DNA from: Achatina immaculata
Taxonomy: Eukaryota > Mollusca > Gastropoda > Stylommatophora > Achatinidae
Direction: 5' to 3'
NCBI GenBank assembly: GCA_009760885.1
Contig: CM019693.1
Span: 372,001-436,000 of the forward strand
Length of the DNA stretch: 64,000 nucleotides
Shown here: positions 21,601-59,102 of the stretch, piece by piece
Numbering within the stretch: the first letter of the stretch is position 1
How the letters are laid out: every line of letters starts with the position of its first letter
Notes under the pieces: generated by a model
Told to the model about the DNA's origin: nothing
Databases searched by the model: none
What the model saw: the letters and a program-made list of their open reading frames with translations, nothing else
Position numbers and translations under genes: made by a program

Positions 21601-23608
21601 TGTCTGTTGTTATGTGAACAAAAAAAAAAAGATTTTAAACAATAAAATAATCCAAATATTGGCAATGTCTATATATATATTTAAAAAATGTGATTGATAT
21701 AAGTGACAACACTTGCAACCAAAAACATCACACTCTTCACTAATCTCAAATTATTTAAATAAATCCTATGAACTAATTATGTATACCACTGATCTTATAC
21801 CTGTCATATCATAAAACATCACAACCATGTTTCATACTGACACTTAATATCTGTATATTCTTTGGTGAATGATACCCACAAAAAAAAAATAAATAGGTTT
21901 ATATTTAACATAATACCTCAAATGACCAGTTAACTCCCTGAGGTCTTAATTCATAAATTCATATTTATTCCCAGTGCAAACACTGTATTCTCCCCTGACT
22001 ATATAAGATTACTTCCTTTGCACCAGTCCCTTAATCTGGATTTACTGTGACCAAACAAAAAAAGTACGTAACGAAACTCATTCAGATTTTATTCACATCA
22101 AGAATCAACAGGCAACAGTTTTTTTCAACTCTCCTAAGATTATCGTTATTGGAAAGTCTTCTATAAGAATACAAAAAAAAAAAACACCTCGCGAGCAAGG
22201 TCGGCAGAGTTTATTCAGTGCACAGAAAATAAGGACATTAAAAAAAAAAAAACTGTCCAAGAATCAATGATCAAAATAATCCATTATCCAACAGTCAATG
22301 ATCAAAATAATCCACTGTCCAACAATCAATGATCAAAATAATCCACTCAAACTAACACACATAAAATTTAGCAAAATTACACCATAAAATGAACTCAAAA
22401 CTGGGCAAAAAAAGCAAAGGGGGAGAGGAGAGAGAGGAGGAAAGAAAAAGAGAGAGAGAGAGATTGTGAAGTTACTACTGTTAAGTCTTCTGTGATATCT
22501 GATGAGTCTGTTATTGTGGTTTTCCTTTGCTTGCTGGACAGGACAGGAGAAGCATGCTTCTTAATAGACTCCACAACCATGAGGAGTACAATCCACCCCT
22601 ACACAACTGGTCAGGACAGTGTGTCACAACAGCCGGCTAGCAAGAGCATCCACATGAAGGAAGCTATGATGCAGTCTAGCTCAGTGGCGGCAGTGATGTC
22701 ACTCATGTAGTAACCACAAACATCTCGCTAGAGGATGGTATGAGGAGAAGATGCCCCCTGGTGAGACAGGAACTCACATATGCTAAAATACACATACACC
22801 AAATCAAATGAGGCATAAACTGTTTAAAAGTAATGCATGAATGCAGACAGGAAATTAAGAAGACCCAGAGAAAGCATGTCAGTTGTTTTGTTTTTTTTTT
22901 TTTTTCAAAATCAACAAAACAGCAGACATTCAAATTATCTTGGAAAGTGGGAAGCAACATCTTATCAATGACAGCTAACATACTAACAACCACATGCATC
23001 ACAATCATATCCCCTGCAGTACCAGACTGAAATGGCCCATAATTATTTCTTTCTTTTCTTTTACTGTCAATTACAATGCTTTATCTGGTTTTTCACGGTC
23101 TCCTACACATTAAACATGCACCAAATACAAGTTTACATCCCATTTTTCTAACCTTGTAAACACAGAGTTTAACCGCTGGTACAACTCCTCAACATGGATC
23201 AATGTGAGACATAGATTTACTGAACACTGATAACATTTAGCAATAAAAAAACAGGTACTACACACTGATTTAAGAACCACAGCTATAAACTGATTGCGGT
23301 GGCTCTCGGTCAAAGACTAATCATAACCTAATTATGTGGGTTAACACGTAAGAATAGTTTTCAACAACAATGCCATTAGTAATTATTTCTTCATTGTTCA
23401 AACAAAATTTTGTTCTAATCATAAAAAGGTATACAACAACAAAACACAAAAAAAAACTGTGGAGCATACAATAAATTTGATGTTCTGGGGCCAACAGATC
23501 AACATACAACTCCACATCAGAACAAGACCACATATTTGGTGCTTCTGTCTCTTGGCAACCACTGTGAATGCATGAATCCCTTCTCATCCACAGGAGCATA
23601 TCTTGGTC
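21601..23608 (-). other. 3' flank and probable 3' UTR of the spermidine synthase gene
   Basis: Downstream on the minus strand from the stop at 23609. Holds a 31-bp triple repeat (about 22258-22345, AATCAATGATCAAAATAATCC), A runs, and a GA-rich run near 22425-22460. AATAAA on the minus strand at 22210-22215 is one possible poly(A) signal, which would give a ~1.4-kb 3' UTR; other TTTATT matches exist. No ORF here is convincing. Confidence 0.4.
22210..22215 (-). promoter_or_regulatory. Candidate poly(A) signal of the spermidine synthase gene
   Basis: AATAAA on the minus strand about 1.4 kb beyond the stop codon. Chosen only by position and motif; not unique in this AT-rich region. Confidence 0.2.
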
Positions 23609-50021
<26,413 letters not shown>

Positions 50022-51547
50022 TCCTGCTGCATACAAAACAAAAGCAGAGCTGTCGTCACCTGTGAAATATAGTTCAGGTCAACAGTGACTACCAACATTC
50101 ATGCTAACATGAAAATATAACAAGACTCCAGTTATCACAATTCATTCATGTTATGGGTGACTCACATTCTTAAATGGAATGAGGATACAACATTCATCTC
50201 AAAAAAGTTACCAGTTACATGTACTGAAGATATAATTAAATACTGCAATACACTGACTTCTCATTTTAAGAACTAAAAAAACTTCTAAAAAGTAAAAGAT
50301 GAACAGTTAATGTTGTCAAGAATGCGCATATAATTAAATACTGCAATACACTGACTTCTCATTTTAAGAACTAAAAAAACTTCTAAAAAGTAAAAGATGA
50401 ACAGTTAATGTTGCCAAGAATTAGCTTTTTTTTTTTTAGAGCAAAACTGTTTTGTACCATTTATTACAAATGACACACAGTATTACCAAAACAAAAATGA
50501 GCTTGTTTTCTGTCCCAGTCAGGTTTCACCCTTACTGAATCAAATTATCAAACTTGCCAAAATAACTTAGCATATATTAAACACTAAAGTGACATACTGA
50601 GTAAAGATCAAAATGCAGGGTGATAGACCAAACGTCTGCACCTTTGTTAGCTTGAAGACTACTATAAACTCTTCTGGCTATGTTTGATATAGAAAATATT
50701 GAACACTTATTGCTGGTTGTGCAGATGCACACTAAAAACTTAATAAAAAAAAAGACAGCTGACACACAAGCACACACTACAACAAATATTTTATGTATTG
50801 TTGGCTGGCAAGTCTTCTTCCCTCAGTCATTTTACAACCAGGTTTTATGGTCTTGATCAATGAAGCTATTTTTATTCCCAAGCAAATCAATATGGGGGTT
50901 CAAGTATAAAAAACAAATGTATCTAGCCAAAGTCCATGGCATTAAGGTGGATTTGACAGATAAGGATTTCAACTTGGTATATTGATACTTTACTGTCTAC
51001 CCAACAGCGCTCATGAGGACAAGGTCAAAAATCATTTTATTTTATTGGGGAAAGTTGTTTTAAAGTCTGATTTTTCTTGACATTTTATAAAACATAATTA
51101 AACTGGTTGAACCTTGTGAATCTAATACAATCTCCTGCTGCTCCTGCTTCTTCAGTGTTCAGTTTTGTAAGCTCAGTAACCTAGACAAGGAGATAGCTAG
51201 CCCCTGTTAACACCACTGTCAGCAGAAGTTCATTTGTTACCCTATAGACTTCCATCTATGTTTTTTTTTATCTCCTTGGGCTCTGTAGACTGTGGTTGGT
51301 TTGAAAAATGTGGTCTTGAGGTTGTAATTAGATATTAAATTAGCCCTGCAGCACCAGGGCATATGCAGAGCAAGGTCTGGGCAGCCTTCAGTTTATACAG
51401 TTGGCTTGTAAACTTGATATCCTGCTTAGTGCCTTAAAGGTGTGTTGTTTAGCTTAATAATGAGATCTTTTCAGTGTTGGATGTCTACTCTTTTTATCTC
51501 CATCCATTATTTTATCCTCTCTTGAAGAGTATTTTTTTTTGGATCCT
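50022..51547. other. Upstream flank or 5' UTR intron of the spermidine synthase gene
   Basis: AT-rich, no recognisable promoter. Holds a 102-bp tandem duplication at about 50222-50426 (GTAAAAGATGAACAGTTAAT). The transcription start was not found; CAG-acceptor context before the ATG suggests it lies further right on the minus strand. Confidence 0.45.
50222..50426. repeat. ~102-bp tandem duplication
   Basis: Two nearly identical units with CTGCAATACACTGACTTCTC and AGTAAAAGATGAACAGTTAA. Confidence 0.9.
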
Positions 51548-51558
51548 ACTTACATTCC

Positions 51559-51822
51559 TAGCTAGCTAGCAAAGAGAAAACTTAAATATTTTGGACACAT
51601 TAAACGTCATGATAATGTAGAGAAGACTGTCTTGGAAGGGTACATAATGGGAAAAAGAAAGAGAGGAAGACCAAGGCGAAGATGGCTGCAAGACATCGTT
51701 GATAATCTGCAAATGGATGCATCAGCAGCAGGGCATCTTGCTCACAACCAAGATGCCTACAGGAGAACTGTTAGAAGACCACTGAGGCAAAGTTCTGCAA
51801 GGGACATGCAAATGGCTGACTG
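51559..51822 (+). mobile_element. LINE-A 3' end, 11-bp TSD
   Basis: ACTTACATTCC occurs at 51548-51558 and 51823-51833. Insert reads KYFGHIKRHDNVEKTVLEGY, IMGKRKRGRPRRRWLQDIVD and ends GCAAATGGCTGACTG, a (TGAC)-type tail variant. Confidence 0.93.
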
Positions 51823-51833
51823 ACTTACATTCC

Positions 51834-53074
51834 AGGAAATTTGGCTTAATCCACAGCTGATTCTTCTCTCTCCTCCTACCTGCAGCTGACTAATCTAAAA
51901 ATGCCCTGGAAAAACACCGACGTGGAACAGACCTATCAATTGCCAGGGCTCAGAACTTACTCTTCAGTCCACTGTATGTGCAAGTTTTTTTAAAAAAAAA
52001 CTTTTATCATTACAAATGAAATGCTGCTAGTCACAGGCAAAAGATGTTCTATTTTCTGATGCTGTCAAATACAGTACGAAGGGGCCTAGGTAACGCTTTC
52101 ATGGCAACTCTGCTTCAGTTATTCACATTTCTTCAAATGCTCCATGTTGTTTATCTGATGGTTCATCTGGACAATGTCTTAGTATATCATATGTAAGTTT
52201 TCTACTGTTGTCTTGAAAGCAGATCAGTCAATAAATACATCTATCCAGCCCCATTTGTCTATACTGGTTACCTTTTTTTTGCAGATACATTTATGACACC
52301 ACCAATGGTATAAGCTGTTGGTAACAAGATTTATATGATCTCTTGGCCGCACTAATGGTGGAGTACTATATATGACGTCATCACATTTCAAGTAATTTTT
52401 CAAATCTCATGAAAGCCCTCCTGGCATAATGTCTCATTACAACATCAACTTATTTGTATCCTTTGTTTACTTTCTATTTTTTACCACTAATTGTCAGTTC
52501 AGTTCATTCTCTACTCTTCTGACTTTTTTTCTCCTAAAGGTCTCAAAATATGCTTTGCTTCTCCTCATCTCAAATGGTTCCACACACTCTACAGTTTTTT
52601 TTTTTTTTTGGCTCATGCACAAAATTCTCAATTTGTGTGCAAATATATTCTCAAAAAAAAAATATTATTTTATGTGCAAATGTACATCACAATGTCAAAT
52701 TACAGAGTATAATTTAAAGTTCTTAGGAAAAAAAAAAAATCAGGAAAACAAGCTCATGCAGTGCTATCATAGCTTTCTTCAGCCCTATTACAGCACACTG
52801 TAACGCTAGGAAATTGACAAATAAACACAGCAATTTTAATTCTAATGTGACATCCAAACTTTCATGTGCAATATGATTTTTTTCTTTAGTGTGGGCAGCT
52901 GCATTACTGTGCAGCTTTGAGGGAAGATCGTTCCACGCTACTATGTATCATATTAACTGTAGTAGGGATACTTACACTGTTATACTAATAAAATGTTGAA
53001 CATTATTTCACATCCATTTAGGAATACAATGACAGTTTTGCTGTAGGGCACTAATAAAGTGCCACTATACTCCT
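51834..53074. other. Unassigned AT-rich DNA
   Basis: No supported gene. Several T and A runs; the Phe-rich frames at 52429-52803 are compositional. Confidence 0.5.
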
Positions 53075-53880
53075 ATATTTGTGTCTCAACCAAATCTTTG
53101 CTCTAAGAATAATACTTGAAGAACATATTGAAAAGCAAAGACCATCAATCCTAAACTTCACAGACTTTAAAAAGGCATTTGATAGCATACACAGAGATTC
53201 ACTGTGAAGAATTTTAAGAATATATGGAATACCATCCAAGATTGTAAACATCATTAGAGAACTCAACAATGGATATGTTTGTGCAGTCAACACAGAAGGA
53301 GGAATGAGTGAATGGTTCCAGATTGAAACTGGTGTGAAACAAGGATGTATATTATCTCCCTTGCTTTTTGGAATTGCCATAGACTTCATAATGAAAAAAA
53401 TGCTGCACAGGTAAAATGGGCATCAATTGGGTACATGAGACCCAACTGGAAGATCTTGATTTTGCAGATGACATAACTCATATCAAGAAAAAACAGATAC
53501 CCTGTCTTCAATGGCTAGTAAAATAGGACTTGAAATTAACAAAGACAAAACAAAAGTAATGAAACTTCTCATTAACCACGAAGGAAAAATATACGTAGAA
53601 GGAACAGATGTTGAAGTAAAACAATTTGCATATCTCAGCAGCTACATATACCAGGATGGTGACACCAGAAAGGAAGAAATCAAACTGCAAAGCAGCATTT
53701 ACCTTCAAGAATCTAGAGAACATATGGCATTCACAAGTTATAAGAACAAAAACCAAGTTATGATTATTAAATTCAAATGTAATATCCACCCTCATTTATG
53801 CATGTGAAAGATGGAAAACAACTAAAGAAATAGAAAAAAGAAGATGGACATACAAGTTATGCATGAAAAGTATAGGGTAA
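53075..53880 (+). mobile_element. LINE-D RT fragment
   Basis: Reads IILEEHIEKQRPSILNFTDF, KKAFDSIHRDSL, RILRIYGIPSKIVNIIREL, FQIETGVKQGCILSPLLFG, a frameshift at an A run (53395), LEDLDFADDITHI, then MASKIGLEINKDKTKVMKLL and FAYLSSYIYQDGDTRKEEIK. Ends abruptly near RRWTYK. Confidence 0.88.
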
Positions 53881-54455
53881 AGGATACAGGAGTCTTTGTC
53901 AGTACCAGTTTGAACACTACAAAAACACATACTTGAGTTTCACAAAATTTTGCACACTTCCACAGCGATAGTAAATATACTGCTATTTAAATAAAAAAAA
54001 AACAGGATGGCTCTAATGCTGGTGCTCACCACCGTCTGGTGCTAATTACCAAGATCAATTTGCATACCTGAGCAGCTCAATAGACATTCTCTTTTCCCAT
54101 GAAATTGGACGCAGTGGAAATTAATCTGCCCGTTTATTTTAATTACCCTCTGTTCTCTGTGTGCCCACTTGCCTCGTCACAATTCTGCTACAGTACTACC
54201 AAAACTACGCAATAAAAGACCAGCTGAAACATCCGATCCAAAAGTAATTTCTCAACAAGAAAGAATCAGTAAAGGAAAAACATGCACCTTCATTGTATAT
54301 TTCTTTATTGCAATTATAGCACAGAGTAACAACTGGAAACTGGAAAAATAAAAGTAGCAGTTTCATTTTTCTTTTTGTGCACCTCCAAAAATTGTGTGCG
54401 CAGTATGATTTTTTTCTGTGCGTGGCCTAGCTTACAGGGAACAGTGGATATTACC
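53881..54455. other. Unassigned AT-rich DNA
   Basis: No recognisable element or ORF. Confidence 0.5.
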
Positions 54456-54690
54456 ACAAGATGATACTGACTGATAGTATACACCTAAAGCAAGCTGATA
54501 CTGATAGATATTATATACCTAAAGCAGACTGATACTGATAGATATTATACAAGATGATACTGACTGATAGTATACACCTAAAGCAAGCTGATACTGATAG
54601 ATATTATATACCTAAAGCAGACTGATACTGATAGATATTATACAAGATGATACTGACTGATAGTATACACCTAAAGCAAAGCTGATACTG
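54456..54690. repeat. Two-level tandem repeat, ~100-bp unit
   Basis: Blocks of GATACTGACTGATAGTATAC and AAGCTGATACTGATAGATAT repeat about 2.3 times, with shorter 40-bp similarity inside each unit. A degenerate ~35-bp continuation (CACTCCTAAAGAGAGTAGAT) runs to about 54945. Confidence 0.85.
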
Positions 54691-54959
54691 CTTATACTCT
54701 TGAATAATTATATTATTGAAGAGAGATGAGATACATAATACTTTTTACAAATAGCAAATTTCCACTACACTCCTAAAGAGTAGATATCTACAACACTCCT
54801 AAAGAGAGTAGATATCCACCATATGCCTAAAGAAAGCTGATACCCATTAAACTTCTGAAGAAACTATCTATCCATTATACTCTGGAAAATAATAGATTTC
54901 CATTATTCCACTAAAGAGAGTACATATTCATTGCACTCCTAAACAAACACTGTATACAA

Positions 54960-55222
54960 AGTAAAAGTAAAGGTAACCCTGTCATGCCTTAGAGGCACAT
55001 AAGGATATGGTGTTAGTGCCCATATTTTCCTTGACCTGTCAGCACACTAGAGGGCCATATGGTCAGTATCATGCCTGGTTGCCTTTTCTTCCACAACTCC
55101 AGAAGAAGTTGGGTACCCATTTCTATAGCTGGGTGACTGGGGTGCCCCCGGCCGGATTCGAACCCCCGACCTTCGCTATGAGAGACCAGTGCACTAACCA
55201 CTTTGCCACTTTTTTACTTTTT
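54960..55222 (-). mobile_element. tRNA-derived SINE, complete, 11-bp TSD
   Basis: ACTGTATACAA occurs at 54949-54959 and 55223-55233. Minus strand: a near-intact tRNA-like head with A box GTGGCAAAGTGGTTAGTGCA and B box GGTTCGAATCC, then CCCCAGTCACCCAGCTATAG, GGGTACCCAACTTCTTCTGG, and a TTACCTTTACTTTTACTTT tail. It is RNA polymerase III type by its boxes. The best-preserved SINE in the window. Confidence 0.95.
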
Positions 55223-55233
55223 ACTGTATACAA

Positions 55234-55599
55234 CCTGACCACTTAACAGCTTGAGACAAAGGCCAACACAAAGCCAGTTTACTCTAAGCTACCCAAAACA
55301 AGTGTGACATGAAATGTGCACAGTGCAGCATTTAAGATTTTTTAGCTTGCATTATTATTTGTAATTTGTATTTATATTTTTTAAAATCTGTTATATCAGG
55401 GTCTGTTAGGGTTTGCTGTAATCAGTCTTTACCTGATCTATATAATGTGCATAAGCTGCTGCTGTCATGATGATGCTTAATGCTCCACCCTTCAATATGT
55501 CCTATGTGTCTGAGCTGGAAACTAAACAGGACAATTTTAAAGGGGTTTCTTCATTTTCAAGTACCTAATTACTGAGTTTTTATGTCAGTTTTCTTTCCT
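55234..55599. other. Unassigned DNA
   Basis: AT-rich with no recognisable feature. Confidence 0.5.
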
Positions 55600-56010
55600 G
55601 CACTTTTGTGACTTCCGGTAAAGACACTACACGTGTCTTTCATACAAGATTTTCACAGGACCTAAATCTGTGGGTGTTATCTTCCTCCTAGCCTGTTTTA
55701 TAACACAAGCATGAAGGTGAAGATTTAGCAGTATGAGGCAGTGGTCAGCAATCCAAAGCTGACTACTTGCATCATGGCTGATGACCCAAAACTGGTCAAG
55801 ACTCTGTCCCACCTCTCTGTTGATGCCACCTAGAACAAGCTCTACCTGGGTAATGGGTCTGCTGTAGTCCCAATGACAGTGTGGTCTGCTGATGAAACAC
55901 TGCACCTTCCTTGCTGGTTAACTTCATTTGTCTGGGAAAAAAAAAAGCCATCTGCTCTAACCCTCTCCCCATACTATGCTTCAATGTCCTCACAGTACTG
56001 GCTGCAAAGA
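55600..56010 (-). mobile_element. Possible LINE endonuclease-end fragment
   Basis: Minus-strand frame 55905-55627 reads HCHWDYSRPITQVELVLGGI, WIADHCLILLNLHLHA and ARRKITPTDLG. The ADHCLI stretch resembles the SDH-L endonuclease end, but the match is weak and another retroelement or chance frame is possible. Confidence 0.35.
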
Positions 56011-56485
56011 ATATCTCCTCATAGCTCTATGGAGATAGAACAATAACAACATAAGCACAGAAAAACAAGCCAAAATTGCTGAGACAACAAACACTGCAAT
56101 GCTGAAATTATGAAGAAAAGTTCAATAAAGCTTCAAAATGCTTTAAAAAAACAAGTGCTTTTTTTTGTTTTTTTGTTTTGCTTGGTTTTTTTTTTTCAGT
56201 TTCAGTTTTTATACTTTTGGCAGGCAATTCTGCTGAAAGTAGACCATGCACAGCATAAACTGCACAGATCAGTTATAATATGGTAGCATAAAGAAACATC
56301 ACATGTTTGATGAGAAGCTGCAATCTCTTATTTGTTTTCATTAGTGAGGATGTCTTGATTTTCATTAGTGAGGATGTCTTGATTTTCAAGGAATGAAACA
56401 AACTAGACATGGGTGACAGCTGGTTTTCCTCGGCTCTATCAGGAAAAGTGACTTATACTCCTCTAGTCATATTAGACAAAATATA
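56011..56485. other. Unassigned AT-rich DNA
   Basis: A and T runs; a 28-bp direct duplication (TTTTCATTAGTGAGGATGTC) near 56336-56382. Confidence 0.5.
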
Positions 56486-58014
56486 CTGTCCAAAAAAAGC
56501 AACGCATAACTACCAATGACCCAATTTTAGCCATAACTTTGATACTCTATAGCTTTTTAAATTGAATGAATAAAATTTTCAAATTGCACACAATAATACC
56601 TAAGGGTTTAAGCACTCATTTGACAGTTTCTTGCATCTGTGTGATGAGAATTTGTTAGTCCCAGGGGTTCTCAAGTTAGTATGGTGTGTGGCCTCCGCTT
56701 GCATCGATCAGCGACTGGCATCTTCTGGCCACAGATGCGATCTGATGTCTTACGTGCGCCTGTGGGATGGCTGCCCACTCTTCCTGGAGTGTCTGCCACA
56801 GATCACGACAATTGGCTGGAGAAATGTTTCGGCGACAAACACGTTTTTGCAGCTCATCCCACAGGTGCTCAATTGGATTCATGTCTGAAGAAAGGGATGG
56901 TCAGGGAAGAGTGAGAATGTTGCTGGCAGTCAGGAAATGTGTGCTGAACTGTGCAGAATGGGGTCTGGCATCGTCCTGTTGAAACACACACCTTTGCGCA
57001 GCCAAAAATGGAAGGACATGGGGTCGAAGAATGTCATTGACGTATCATTGCACAATCAAGCCTCCTTTAATCTGCACCAATGGACTCCTTCTGTTTAAAT
57101 TGATCATTCCCCATACCATTACACCTCCACCACCAAGCGGCAGAGCTTCATCAATGCAATTTTGGGCAAAATGTTCATTTGGCCTACGGTAGACCCTTCT
57201 CCGCATATCATGGCGGTGCAACAAAAAGGAAGATTCGTCACTAAACCAGACACATCTCCAGTGATTGTCAGTTGTCCAGGGCGATGTTGGTTGGCCCAAA
57301 CAAGTCAATTTTGGCGATGGCGTCTCGTTAAGACAGGACCTCAGTGAGGTCATCCTGCCATCAGTACAGGTTCATGCAGTCTATTCTGGACAGTTTGACC
57401 AGACACACAATGTCCTGCAAACAATGACTGGGTACTTGAGGAAGCTGTTGTAAACCTGTTTCTGAGGTGATGAACCAGAATAAAGCAACCATCAGCTGCT
57501 GTTGTCACCCTGGGTCGTCCACTGCGTGCTGGTCTTCAGCTGAGCCAGTGGCTTGGAAACAGTGCCAAAGTCGACTGATGGTACTCTGCTGCATGTTTAA
57601 ATGTCTGGCAACCTGACTTTGACTTTCGCCTGGTTGCAGGCAACCAAGAGCAATGTTTTGTAAATTCTATTGATAGCTGTGCCATAATTGTCTGCTTGAA
57701 AATTAACTGAATTTGTTTGTGTACTCTCATCCCTTTATAGGGTTTCATTTGCATGGGAAGTGAGTTGTGCTCACCACAAAAATCATGACTTTTCCATAAA
57801 CGCAATGTGTGCTATGGTAAAAAAGAAATGCATATTAGCAAGGGCAGCTACTGCGTTCTGACTATACACAAGAACAGCAAAATTCATGCTAAATCATGGA
57901 CCTGATATCTTGGTGACAATTTCTGGTTTGGTCTGAGATACCTGGGAAAAAAACTTTTGTCATAACATAAAAAATGAAGCTTATATAAGCTATGCGTTTC
58001 TTTTTTTTGGACAG
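56486..58014 (-). mobile_element. Tc1-like transposon (DD34E), two internal stops and a frameshift
   Basis: 1529 bp between TA dinucleotides (56484-56485, 58015-58016), with ends CTGTCCAAAAAAAGCAACGC and the complement of GCGTTTCTTTTTTTTGGACAG. Minus-strand transposase: N-terminal HTH about 57700-57540 (SQSQVARHLNMQQSTISRLW in one frame), then frame 57353-56676: VWFSDESSFLLHRHDMRRRV (first Asp), GGGGVMVWGMI, a TGA at about 57047, FQQDDARPHSAQ (second Asp), a TGA at about 56903, MNPIEHLWDELQKRV (Glu). Full length and only lightly damaged. Confidence 0.93.
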
Positions 58015-58142
58015 TAAACTAGAGAGAGCAGTAACAGGTGGTATGGCATCTGGGAAGTGAGAATGGGTGAAAAGGAAGGGAAAAAAAATCATGCACCCAG
58101 GCTAGTACAGAGAATACAAACAACACACACACACAATGATGC

Positions 58143-58300
58143 AGGTATCTTAGCCAGTGGCAAATTATCCACTGTGCCAAACAAATCTAAGGGAAGGCAT
58201 CTTAGCCAGTGGCAAATTATCCACTGTGCCAAACAAATCTAAGGGAAGGCATCTTAGCCAGTGGCAAATTACCCACTGTGCCAAACAAGTCTAAGGGCCC
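58143..58300. repeat. ~58-bp tandem repeat, 3 units
   Basis: Units of AGGCATCTTAGCCAGTGGCA and ACTGTGCCAAACAAATCTAA. Confidence 0.92.
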
Positions 58301-58319
58301 AGCACCAAAGGGGAGAAAA

Positions 58320-58475
58320 AACTGCTAACACAGATTATTTTATGACTTTTATATCAGAAGATAAATGGTATAGGTCAAAGGAAGAGGCAGCCCTTAACTG
58401 TTAACACAGATTATTTTATGACTTTTACATCAGAAGATAAATGGTATAGGTCAAAGGAGGGGGCAGTCCTTATCT
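58320..58475. repeat. Direct repeat pair
   Basis: TAACACAGATTATTTTATGA with GAAGATAAATGGTATAGGTC occurs twice, about 77 bp apart. Confidence 0.88.
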
Positions 58476-59053
58476 AATTTAACCTAGGGGTATAGACATC
58501 GGTTAATCTGCCACTGATCTTAGCTAGACAATAAAAGTTTTCAGACTGGCTATCAGGAGAACAATTTTGTGTGAATAATAATAAGTAATGATTTGAAGCC
58601 CCTGACAATTTTATAATGAAGTTGAATAATGACAGTATATGTTTATCACAACAACAAAAAAGTGATGCTGAAAGTCTAGAACTAACATTGTGACACCTAA
58701 TTCTAACCACAGGAGGTGAATACACTTGACTCCAGCTAATACCAAAGTAAGTTACAAGACGAAGCCTTTTAAAGGTGAAATAATGGTTATTTAATTTTTG
58801 CATCATGTTGAAGACTATTTTTCAGACAAAACTTCAATATGCTGGGCAGATAAAGTGAAAAGGCTAAAGACATGAATTGGTTGAAGTTTTTCACCTCTTT
58901 AACTGATTCAGGGTGAGATGAAAATATACTATGATGGCAGCGGCGGTGGATGGACAAATTGTTTTCGATGAATGATGACTCGATTTTACTTTGCTCTGCG
59001 ACCAACAACAAAAAATGTAACTTTTTCTCAAATCAAGCAATTGCTACCTTCTT

Positions 59054-59092
<39 letters not shown>

Positions 59093-59102
59093 CAGTGACA
59101 AT

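Larger units (their letters stand above)
58015..59093. other. Spacer with tandem repeats
   Basis: Includes the 52-bp repeat at 58143-58300, two ~97-bp repeats at 58320-58475, and then unassigned DNA to the TA run at 59058-59090. Confidence 0.6.

Noticed and set aside
50022..50036. In-frame upstream extension of spermidine synthase exon 1
   Set aside because: It begins with TTG rather than ATG and overlaps a pyrimidine tract and CAG typical of a splice acceptor; ATG at 50021 fits the family length.
52429..52803. 124-residue Phe-rich plus-strand frame
   Set aside because: AT-rich composition with T and A runs, no domain, no splice or promoter support.
55140..55210. A tRNA gene on the minus strand
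   Set aside because: A and B boxes are good, but it is joined to a SINE body and bounded by a TSD.
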